Of a stretch of 6,399 nucleotides of DNA, positions 1 through 6,012 are shown piece after piece. The notes below the pieces were generated by a model. That model had not been told where the DNA came from. It ran no database searches and worked only from the letters and a program-made list of their open reading frames with translations. Both the position numbers and the translations under genes were made by a program. The stretch comes from an uncultured Clostridia bacterium (GTDB lineage Bacteria > Bacillota_A > Clostridia > Oscillospirales > Oscillospiraceae). The DNA is taken from positions 1-6,399 of the forward strand of contig CAMJQX010000093.1 in NCBI GenBank assembly GCA_946408145.1, written 5' to 3'. Numbering within the stretch: the stretch's first letter is position 1; each line of letters opens with the position of its first letter.

Positions 1-1
1 T

Positions 2-958
2 ACGCCCAACGAGGAGGGCGGCACCACGAATCTCAACGCCGTGCGTTTCCTGCGCAAGCTCAATTCCGCCATTCTGACGGAGTTCCCCGGCGCAGTTACG
101 ATCGCAGAGGAATCCACGGCCTTCCCGCTCATTACGGCGCCGCCGGATGTGGGCGGTCTGGGCTTCAGCCTCAAGTGGGACATGGGCTTCATGCACGACA
201 CCATCGATTACATGTCGCTCGACGCCTTCTTCCGCAGCTTCAACCACAACAAGCTGACCTTCTCCATGATGTACGCCTTCTCGGAGAACTATGTGCTGGC
301 GTACTCTCATGATGAGGTCGTGCACGGCAAGTGCTCCATGATCAACAAGATGAGCGGCGACTACGAGCAGAAGTTTGCCTCTCTCCGCGCGCTCTACGGC
401 TTCCAGTTCGCACACCCGGGCAAGAAGCTGACCTTCATGGGCAGCGAGTTCGGCCAGTTCATAGAATGGAACTGGCAGCAGGAGCTCGACTGGCTCCTGC
501 TCGGCTACCTCAAGCACGCCCAGCTGCAGCAGTACATGAAGGCCCTCAACAAGCTGTACACCTCATATCCTGCCATGTACGAGGTGGACCGCTCCTGGGA
601 TGGCTTCAAGTGGCTGAACGTGGATGACGCCGGCCGCAGCTCTGTTGCCTTCCTGCGCTCCGGCGCCGATAAGAAGAAGGGCATCGTCTGTGTCTGCAAT
701 TTCACGCCCGTCGCCTATGAAGGCTTCGTCTTCGGCCTGCCCGCACCCGGCACGCTCAAGGAGATCCTCAACAGCGACGATGAGCAGTACGGCGGCGAGG
801 GCGTGAAGAATGAGGGGACGATCCGCAGCCGGAAGGAGGGTTTCCTGGATATGCCCGCCTCGGCTTCCATCACCCTGCCCGCCATGTCTGCCGTCTTCTT
901 CGAATATAAACCCCGCGTCTCCCGTCCCCGGAAAAAACCGGAAAAGGAAGGAGAATGA
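2..958 (+). CDS. glgB: 1,4-alpha-glucan branching enzyme GlgB, C-terminal part (5' truncated by window edge)
   Basis: GlgB (GH13) cuts an alpha-1,4 glucan chain and re-attaches it through an alpha-1,6 bond, making the branches of glycogen; it is cytoplasmic. The first complete codon in frame is at base 2, and 318 residues run to TGA at 956-958. The opening residues (PNEEGGTTNLNAVRFLRKLN) match the stretch just before region III in GlgB. Region III is IAEEST, with the catalytic Glu at about 107-112. It is followed by the family-typical GGLGFSLKWDMGFMHDT. Region IV is SHDEVVHGK, with its Asp codon at 311-313. The nucleophile region (GFRxD) must lie upstream, outside the window. The C-terminal beta domain ends in a basic, charged tail (PRKKPEKEGE). 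The stop overlaps the ATGA at the glgA junction, indicating an operon. Family assignment is secure; only the N-terminal half is unseen. Confidence 0.95.
   Translation, partial: TPNEEGGTTNLNAVRFLRKLNSAILTEFPGAVTIAEESTAFPLITAPPDVGGLGFSLKWDMGFMHDTIDYMSLDAFFRSFNHNKLTFSMMYAFSENYVLAYSHDEVVHGKCSMINKMSGDYEQKFASLRALYGFQFAHPGKKLTFMGSEFGQFIEWNWQQELDWLLLGYLKHAQLQQYMKALNKLYTSYPAMYEVDRSWDGFKWLNVDDAGRSSVAFLRSGADKKKGIVCVCNFTPVAYEGFVFGLPAPGTLKEILNSDDEQYGGEGVKNEGTIRSRKEGFLDMPASASITLPAMSAVFFEYKPRVSRPRKKPEKEGE
944..953 (+). promoter_or_regulatory. Ribosome binding site deciding the glgA start
   Basis: The purine run AAGGAAGGAG lies inside the last codons of glgB. Its GGAG (950-953) is 7 nt from ATG 961, an ideal spacing, but only 1 nt from ATG 955. 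The upstream half AAGGAA (944-949) could serve ATG 955 with 5 nt spacing. ATG 961 is therefore preferred and ATG 955 remains possible. Confidence 0.7.
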
Positions 959-960
959 TC

Positions 961-2439
961 ATGAAAAAAGAATTTCGCGATTTTCTCAAAAGCAAGGGCA
1001 GATCGCATTTTCCCGCCGTCCTTCTCGCCTCCGCCGAGTGCGCGCCGCTCGCCAAGACCGGCGGCCTTGCCGACGCGGTTGGCACGCTGCCCAAGTCCTT
1101 CAGAGCCATGGGGATCGACGCGCGCGTCATCATGCCCTACCATCGCTGCATCAAGAACAAATATGCCGGCCGCGTGGAGCACATGTTCTACTTCTACGTC
1201 CAGCTCGGCTGGCGGCGCGAATACGCCGGCATCGAGAAGCTGGAGATCGACGGCGTGACCGTATATCTTGTCGATAACGAGCACTATTTCGGCGACCGGA
1301 TCTACTGGGGCGGCGAGGGAGAGATCGAGCAGTATGCCTTCTTCACGCGCGCGGTGATGGACGCGCTGCCCAATCTGGACTTTGCTCCCGAAATCATCCA
1401 CTGCAACGACTGGCACGCGGCCATGATGCCCATGCTGGCCAAGACCCAGTATCCCGGCGGCGTGCAGGAGAGGCTCCGTTATGTCCTGACCATCCACAAC
1501 ATCGCTTTTCAGGGCAAGTGCAGCTTTGGGCTGGCGAAGGACCTGTTCGGCATCGAGGATCGCTTCCTGACTTCGGAATTCATGGAGCTCAACGGCTGCG
1601 CCAACTTCATGAAGGGCGGCTGCGTCTTTGCCGACCGGATCAACACGGTCAGCCCGAGCTATGCCCGCGAGATCATGACCGATTACTACGGCGAGGGGCT
1701 TGAGGGCATCCTCAACGCCCGGGCAGGCGAGGTATCCGGCATCATCAACGGCATTGACAAAGACGTCTTCAACCCGCGTACCGACCGCTTTATCCCGGCG
1801 CACTTCGACCGCGGACACCGCAAGGGGAAAGCCGCGTGCAAGGCGGCGCTGCAGGAGCAGATGGGACTGGACCGCAGCCCCGACGTCCCCATCTTCGCGA
1901 TGGTCACGCGCATGACGGAGCAAAAGGGCTTCGATCTCGTTGCCTGCGTGCTCGATGAGCTCATGGGCCGCGAGGATATGCAGTTCATGCTCCTCGGAAG
2001 CGGGGAAGAGCGCTTTGAAAACTTTATGCGCGCCGCGGAATACCGCTACAAGGGCCGCGTCTGCGCCTATATCGGCTATAATGAGGAGCTGGCCCACAAA
2101 ATCTACGCGGGCAGCGATTTCTATCTGATGCCCTCGCGCTTTGAGCCCTGCGGACTCAGCCAGATGCTCGCCATGCGCTACGGGACGATCCCCATCGTGC
2201 GCGAGACCGGCGGCCTGCGCGATACCGTCATGCCCTTCAATCAGTTCACCGGCGAGGGCACCGGCTTCAGCTTCGCCAATTATGACGCCTGGGAGATGAG
2301 CGACGCGATCCGCTCCGCCCTTGCCTGCTGGCAGAATAAGGACGTGATGGATACGCTGATCACCAACGCCATGAAGGCAGATTTCGGCTTTGAACTGTCA
2401 GCCGAGGAATACGCGAGGCTTTATCTATGCATGCTGTGA
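961..2439 (+). CDS. glgA: Glycogen synthase GlgA (ADP-glucose type, GT5)
   Basis: GlgA transfers glucose from ADP-glucose to the non-reducing end of an alpha-1,4 glucan in the cytoplasm. The 492-residue product has the full GT5 layout. KTGGLADAVGTLPK at residues 32-45 is the nucleotide-sugar/acceptor loop. HCNDWHAA (about 148-154) and TIHNIAFQGK (177-186) belong to the N-terminal Rossmann domain. INGIDKDVFNP (263-273) marks the interdomain region. TRMTEQKG (316-323) holds the conserved Arg and Lys. RFEPCGLSQ (393-401) with TGGLRDTV (416-423) forms the C-terminal donor-binding site. Length is normal (E. coli GlgA is about 477), with roughly 17 extra residues before KTGG. ATG 961 is chosen from ribosome-binding-site spacing; ATG 955 would add Met-Ile and overlap the glgB stop as ATGA. 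The 3' end overlaps the next gene by 13 nt, so the three genes are probably translationally coupled. Confidence 0.96.
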   Translation: MKKEFRDFLKSKGRSHFPAVLLASAECAPLAKTGGLADAVGTLPKSFRAMGIDARVIMPYHRCIKNKYAGRVEHMFYFYVQLGWRREYAGIEKLEIDGVTVYLVDNEHYFGDRIYWGGEGEIEQYAFFTRAVMDALPNLDFAPEIIHCNDWHAAMMPMLAKTQYPGGVQERLRYVLTIHNIAFQGKCSFGLAKDLFGIEDRFLTSEFMELNGCANFMKGGCVFADRINTVSPSYAREIMTDYYGEGLEGILNARAGEVSGIINGIDKDVFNPRTDRFIPAHFDRGHRKGKAACKAALQEQMGLDRSPDVPIFAMVTRMTEQKGFDLVACVLDELMGREDMQFMLLGSGEERFENFMRAAEYRYKGRVCAYIGYNEELAHKIYAGSDFYLMPSRFEPCGLSQMLAMRYGTIPIVRETGGLRDTVMPFNQFTGEGTGFSFANYDAWEMSDAIRSALACWQNKDVMDTLITNAMKADFGFELSAEEYARLYLCML

Positions 2440-4832
2440 TGACTCGACCCGTCTGGGAAGGCTCACATACCGGGACCTATACCGTCTGGTTCGGAGGAAG
2501 CTATCAGGAGAACTGGACGGAGGACTATACGCTCTCCATCGTCTACCACGACAGGCGCGCCGTCACGGCCGCCTGGGACGGCGAACGCTGGGAGCCCGTC
2601 GACGGCGACCGCGTGATGGTGCAGATCCTCAGGGAGCCGCACTGCCCCGTCCTGATCCGTCAATATTTCCAGGCGGCTGCGTCTGTATACGCGGCCGCCC
2701 GTTCCTGCGTCGAGAGCGGGGTCGAGCTGAACGCACTGCCGGAACGCTTTTTCGATCCGGACAATCCGCTGGCCGCGCCGGAGCTGATGCGCCTGCTGAT
2801 GGACGACTGCGGCTTTTCCATGCAGGACGCCTACCAGCTCACGGCACGCTGCTGCGGCGACCTGCGCGCATCCGGCGTCGATCTGACGCAGATGTACGGC
2901 CTCCAGCCCCGCACCGCCCATGTGATCAGCATCCTGCGCAGCTGCGGCGGCACGCTCATGGCTGCGCATGACGCCTGGAGCGCAGCCTGCCGCAGGCCGC
3001 TCGGCGCCATACGGGAAGGGGAGGAACTGACGCTCTCGCTGCACATGATCTCCGGCCGGGCAGAGCGCGCTTTTCTGATCCTCTACGGCGACAAGCTGCA
3101 GAAGGAATACTCCATGGTCTCCACCGAGGACGGCTTCACGGTCTCGATCACGGCGCCGGAAGAGGCGGCCGCATACTGGTATCGCTTCCGCATCGAGACC
3201 CGGGGCAGCGCGCACTGGCTGTGTCCCGACGGGAGCGGCCACCAGGGGAGGCTGTACGGATATGAGGCAAACGGCTTCCGCCTGACGGTCTATCGGAAGG
3301 ATTTTGAGACGCCCGCGTGGTTTCGGCGCGCGGTCATGTATCAGATCTTCCCGGATCGCTTTGCCTTCTCCAACGACGGTACGGCGGAGCGCGGCGTCGC
3401 TTATCACACCGCGCTCGGTCAGACCCCGGAGCTGCACCGGAGCCTGGAGGAGCCTGTCCGCTGGCAGCCGCGGCCCTTCGAGCAGAACTATATCCCCGAC
3501 GATTTTTACGGCGGGACGCTGCGCGGCATCGAGCAGAAGCTGCCCTATCTCAAGGAGCTGGGGATCAGCTGCCTCTATCTCAACCCCATCGTCGAGGCGC
3601 GCTCCAATCACCGCTACGACACCTCCGACTACATGCGCGTCGACCCGATCCTCGGCACGAACGAGGACTTCAGCCATCTGTGCGAGATGGCGCGGCAGAT
3701 GGGGATCCGCATCATGCTCGACGGCGTGTTTTCCCATACCGGCGCGGACAGCATCTATTTCAACCGCTACAATCACTATCCGGTCAAAGGGGCCTGCCAG
3801 GGATCGGACTCGCCGTATTACGGCTGGTATGAGTTCCGCTCCTTCCCGAATGACTACCGCAGCTGGTGGGGCTTCGCAGAGCTGCCGGAGGTAGAGGAGA
3901 CCAACCCCGGCTGGCAGGAGCTGATCGTCACCGGGCAGGACAGCGCGGTCAGGACCTGGCTGCGGCGCGGCGCGTCCGGCTGGCGGCTGGACGTGGCCGA
4001 CGAGCTGCCGGATGCGGTGCTTTCCCTGATACGCAGGGCCGCGCGCGAGGAAAAGCCGGACGCCCCGATCCTCGGCGAGGTCTGGGAGGATCCGGTGCTC
4101 AAGGAGAGCTACGGCTCCCGCCGCGACTACGCGCTGGGCAACTCCCTCGACTCGGTCATGAACTATCCCTTCCGCACCGCTGTGCTGCGCTTTGCCCACC
4201 GCTGGATCGACGCCTACGCGCTGCGCGACTTCCTGCGCGGTCAGCAGATGAACTATCCGAAGCCGCTGTATTATTCGCTGATGAACCTGCTCGGCTCGCA
4301 CGATGTGGATCGTCTGCGCAGCGCGCTCGCCGCCGACGTGGTGATCCGCGATCTCAAGCGCGAGGAGCAGCTGCTGCTGAGCTTCCCGCAGGAGAAGCTT
4401 GACCGCGCGCTGGAGCTGGAGAAGCTCTGCGCCGCGATCCAGTTCGCGATCCCCGGCGTCCCGAGCGTTTACTACGGCGACGAGCAGGGCATGTGCGGCG
4501 TCTGCGACCCCTTCAACCGCGCGCCCTTCCGTCTCGGGGACAGAGATCTGCACGATTACTACGCATCCCTTGCGTCCCTGCGCAACGCGGCACCCGCGCT
4601 GAGTACGGGGCATGTGCGCTTCATGGCGGCCTCTTCCGACGTGCTGCTGGTCCTGCGCTGGATCGAGGGCGGCAGGGACGTCTTCGGCGAGCCGGCGGAG
4701 GACGGCGCCTATCTCGCAGTCGTCAACCGCGGCGACGTCGAAGCCGGATACTCGGTAGACTGCTCCGCGGCGGGGAAGGGCTTCGTCAGGGGCCGGATCG
4801 GCGCCTGCACGGCGGAGATCCGCAGACTGTGA
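2427..4832 (+). CDS. GH13 alpha-glucan hydrolase (neopullulanase/cyclomaltodextrinase-like) with a phosphorylase-like N-terminal segment
   Basis: This 801-residue protein has no signal peptide or membrane segment, so it is probably a cytoplasmic alpha-glucan hydrolase. The catalytic barrel starts near residue 300 (MYQIFPDRF, 304-312), and LNPIVEARSNHRYDTSDY (385-402) is typical of GH13 neopullulanase/maltogenic-amylase types. Region I is DGVFSHTG (432-439). Region II is GWRLDVADE with nucleophile Asp522. Region III is ILGEVWEDP with acid/base Glu551. Region IV is GSHDVDR with Asp626. The catalytic triad is thus complete. Region V reads LPEVE rather than the MPKLN usual in GH13_20. A beta-rich domain follows residue 720. 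Residues about 197-290 look like the beta-sandwich commonly found before such barrels. Residues about 75-172 resemble glycogen phosphorylase. ATG 2427 sits 8 nt after GAGG (2415-2418); ATG 2439, touching the glgA stop, is an alternative. GH13 membership is secure. Subfamily and substrate (glycogen, maltodextrin, pullulan or cyclodextrin) are inferred, and it is not an obvious GlgX. Confidence 0.9.
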   Translation: MHAVMTRPVWEGSHTGTYTVWFGGSYQENWTEDYTLSIVYHDRRAVTAAWDGERWEPVDGDRVMVQILREPHCPVLIRQYFQAAASVYAAARSCVESGVELNALPERFFDPDNPLAAPELMRLLMDDCGFSMQDAYQLTARCCGDLRASGVDLTQMYGLQPRTAHVISILRSCGGTLMAAHDAWSAACRRPLGAIREGEELTLSLHMISGRAERAFLILYGDKLQKEYSMVSTEDGFTVSITAPEEAAAYWYRFRIETRGSAHWLCPDGSGHQGRLYGYEANGFRLTVYRKDFETPAWFRRAVMYQIFPDRFAFSNDGTAERGVAYHTALGQTPELHRSLEEPVRWQPRPFEQNYIPDDFYGGTLRGIEQKLPYLKELGISCLYLNPIVEARSNHRYDTSDYMRVDPILGTNEDFSHLCEMARQMGIRIMLDGVFSHTGADSIYFNRYNHYPVKGACQGSDSPYYGWYEFRSFPNDYRSWWGFAELPEVEETNPGWQELIVTGQDSAVRTWLRRGASGWRLDVADELPDAVLSLIRRAAREEKPDAPILGEVWEDPVLKESYGSRRDYALGNSLDSVMNYPFRTAVLRFAHRWIDAYALRDFLRGQQMNYPKPLYYSLMNLLGSHDVDRLRSALAADVVIRDLKREEQLLLSFPQEKLDRALELEKLCAAIQFAIPGVPSVYYGDEQGMCGVCDPFNRAPFRLGDRDLHDYYASLASLRNAAPALSTGHVRFMAASSDVLLVLRWIEGGRDVFGEPAEDGAYLAVVNRGDVEAGYSVDCSAAGKGFVRGRIGACTAEIRRL
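2649..2942 (+). other. Degenerate glycogen/maltodextrin phosphorylase-like segment within the GH13 protein (residues about 75-172)
   Basis: Residues 79-90 (RQYFQAAASVYA) match the phosphorylase helix QQYFxxxxSVxD. Residues 114-140 (PLAAPELMRLLMDDCGFSMQ, then DAYQLTA) match the phosphorylase run PxxAIPELxRxLxDE-x-SWDxAWxIT in order and spacing. Residues 158-169 (GLQPRTAHVISI) match LLPRHxxIIxEI. The active-site motif NDTHP is replaced by DPDNP, and the YTNHT and EALERW stretch is missing. No PLP-binding C-terminal phosphorylase domain is present. The segment therefore cannot act as a phosphorylase and may serve in glucan binding or structure. The comparison was made by eye with the remembered GT35 family pattern, not with a search. 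Confidence 0.65.
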
Positions 4833-4876
4833 CGCCGCGATCCGCGCAAATTCTTCTTTCTTTTTGAAGGGGAATA

Positions 4877-4885
4877 TGGTACAAT
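4877..4885 (+). promoter_or_regulatory. Extended -10 promoter of smpB
   Basis: TGG followed by TACAAT (4880-4885) forms a TGnTACAAT extended -10 element, with TACAAT matching the consensus at five of six bases. No good -35 hexamer exists at 16-18 nt spacing; the T-rich stretch TTTCTT at 4857-4862 is the best offered, which is compatible with an extended -10 promoter. Transcription would start near 4892, giving a leader of about 20 nt that carries the smpB ribosome binding site. It is the only clear promoter in the window and may drive smpB, the cyclophilin gene and possibly ssrA. Confidence 0.7.
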
Positions 4886-4910
4886 ACAGCCCCGAAAGGA
4901 AGTGAGATCC

Positions 4911-5381
4911 ATGGCCAAACAGAAGGGCACCAAAAAAATCGCGGACAACCGCAAGGCGTTTCACGACTATTTCGTGCTCGAGCGTTTTGAGGCCGGGATC
5001 GAGCTGGCCGGGACGGAGGTCAAATCCATCCGCGCGGGCCAGGTGAATCTGAAGGACTGCTTCTGCACCGTCAAGGACGGGGAGCTGTTCGTGCGCGGCA
5101 TGCACATCAGCCCCTACGAGCACGGGAACATTTTCAACAAGGATCCCGTGCGTCCGCGCCGCCTGCTGATGCACAAGCGCGAGATCCTGCGGCTCAACGC
5201 GCGCGTCATGCAGGACGGCGTGGCGCTGATCCCGCTTTCCCTGTATTTCAAGGACAGCCGCGTCAAGGTGGAGCTGGGGCTCTGCAAGGGCAAAAAGCTC
5301 TATGACAAGCGCGACAGCGACGCCGAGCGGCAGTCCAAACGCGATATCGACAGAATGATGAAAGAGAGGAACTACGAATGA
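4911..5381 (+). CDS. smpB: SsrA-binding protein SmpB
   Basis: SmpB binds the tRNA-like domain of tmRNA and delivers alanyl-tmRNA to ribosomes stalled on broken messages, so that the nascent chain is tagged and released. The 156-residue product is the usual length. [13 protein letters not shown] (10-22) opens the OB-fold barrel, and [16 protein letters not shown] (34-49) is the family signature. Then come SPYEHGN (67-73) and [15 protein letters not shown] (78-92). The tail GKKLYDKR with RQSKRDIDR (127-148) is the basic C-terminal helix that enters the mRNA channel. ATG 4911 is chosen because AAGGA (4896-4900) lies 10 nt upstream. The in-frame GTG at 4902 almost abuts that site and would add only MRS. 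The stop overlaps the cyclophilin start by 4 nt (ATGA), and its RNA partner ssrA lies about 630 nt downstream. Confidence 0.97.
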   Translation: MAKQKGTKKIADNRKAFHDYFVLERFEAGIELAGTEVKSIRAGQVNLKDCFCTVKDGELFVRGMHISPYEHGNIFNKDPVRPRRLLMHKREILRLNARVMQDGVALIPLSLYFKDSRVKVELGLCKGKKLYDKRDSDAERQSKRDIDRMMKERNYE

Positions 5382-5896
5382 GCAATCCCATTGTCACCTT
5401 TGAGATGGAAAACGGCGACGTGATCAAGGCCGAGCTCTACCCGGAGATCGCCCCGAACACGGTCAACAACTTCATTTCCCTCGTCTCCAAGGGCTTTTAC
5501 GACGGCCTGATCTTCCACCGCGTCATCCCCGGCTTCATGATCCAGGGCGGCGACCCCAAGGGCTCCGGCATCGGCGGCCCCGGCTACAGCATCAGGGGTG
5601 AGTTCACCGCCAACCGCTTCCCGAACAATCTCAAGCATGCGCGCGGCGTTCTGTCCATGGCCCGCACCATGGCGCCGAACTCCGCCGGCAGCCAGTTCTT
5701 CATCATGCATGAGGATTCTCCGCACCTGGACGGCCAGTATGCCGCCTTCGGCAAGGTGATCGAGGGCATCGAGGCGGTCGACAACATCTGCGCCGTGCGT
5801 ACGGACTACAACGATCGGCCGCGTATCCCGCAGGTCATGAAGAAGGTCACGGTCGAGACCTTCGGCGTCGAGTATCCCGAGCCGGAGAAGTGCTGA
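5378..5896 (+). CDS. Cyclophilin-type peptidyl-prolyl cis-trans isomerase (cytoplasmic, PpiB-like)
   Basis: This enzyme catalyses cis-trans isomerisation of Xaa-Pro bonds and assists protein folding. The 172-residue product is a single cyclophilin domain without a signal peptide, hence cytoplasmic. [14 protein letters not shown] (46-59) contains Arg48, Phe53, Met54 and Gln56, the counterparts of human CypA Arg55, Phe60, Met61 and Gln63. [17 protein letters not shown] (93-109) carries the counterpart of Phe113. The [12 protein letters not shown] stretch (116-127) has His where CypA has Trp121 and Tyr where CypA has His126. Such substitutions are frequent in bacterial cyclophilins and predict weak cyclosporin binding. 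GAGAGGA (5364-5370) is 7 nt before the ATG, which overlaps the smpB stop. Translational coupling to smpB suggests shared expression with ribosome rescue, but no direct functional link is shown. The family is certain; the ppiB symbol is not assigned because orthology is untested. Confidence 0.95.
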   Translation: MSNPIVTFEMENGDVIKAELYPEIAPNTVNNFISLVSKGFYDGLIFHRVIPGFMIQGGDPKGSGIGGPGYSIRGEFTANRFPNNLKHARGVLSMARTMAPNSAGSQFFIMHEDSPHLDGQYAAFGKVIEGIEAVDNICAVRTDYNDRPRIPQVMKKVTVETFGVEYPEPEKC

Positions 5897-5925
5897 AACG
5901 TTTTTGCTGACTTTGCGTCTCACTG

Positions 5926-5950
5926 CCGGGGCGGCCCATCGCCGCCCCGG
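5926..5950 (+). other. GC-rich stem-loop after the cyclophilin gene
   Basis: CCGGGGCGGC (5926-5935) and GCCGCCCCGG (5941-5950) are perfect inverted repeats of 10 bp around a 5-nt loop (CCATC). It begins 30 nt after the cyclophilin stop. No T-run follows on the + strand, so it is not a standard intrinsic terminator. It could stabilise the 3' end of the smpB-cyclophilin message, cause pausing, or attenuate transcription into ssrA. Confidence 0.7.
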
Positions 5951-5960
5951 AGCGGATGAT

Positions 5961-6012
5961 CCCCGCGTATAGCTATGCAAAGCGCGTGCGCTTTGCATAG
6001 CTATACGCGGGG
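5961..6012. repeat. Perfect 25-bp-arm palindrome abutting and overlapping the tmRNA 5' end
   Basis: The left arm 5961-5985 (CCCCGCGTATAGCT...GCGC) and right arm 5988-6012 are exact reverse complements, 25 of 25, separated only by GT. Each arm also contains the self-complementary ATAGCTAT. The last four bases of the right arm (GGGG, 6009-6012) are the first four bases of the predicted mature tmRNA. As RNA it would fold into a very stable hairpin, a plausible RNase III substrate. No T-run follows on either strand, so it is not a standard terminator. It could be a dispersed palindromic repeat, a processing signal or a dyad protein-binding site; the sequence alone does not decide. Confidence 0.9.

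Noticed and set aside
715..2097. Open reading frame of 460 codons on the minus strand, antisense to glgB and glgA
   Set aside because: It is a shadow of the two conserved genes, with no domain and no supporting ribosome binding site considered convincing.
4836..4865. Possible terminator after the GH13 gene: CGCG-ATC-CGCG followed by a T-rich stretch
   Set aside because: The stem is only 4 bp with a 3-nt loop, CAAA separates it from the T-rich region, and that region is broken by Cs. Too weak to call, so readthrough into smpB is possible.
4864..4869. TTGAAG as a -35 element for the smpB promoter
   Set aside because: It is only 10 nt from the -10 hexamer, too close for sigma-A type recognition.
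4902..4910. GTG at 4902 as the smpB start
   Set aside because: The Shine-Dalgarno AAGGA ends 1 nt before it, whereas ATG 4911 has workable spacing and gives the usual MAK-type SmpB N-terminus.
2463..5174. Open reading frame of about 900 codons on the minus strand, antisense to the GH13 gene and smpB
   Set aside because: It runs opposite to two clearly conserved genes, its translation is low-complexity and rich in Arg, Ala, Val and Asp with no recognisable motif, and long antisense frames are expected from GC-rich codon usage.
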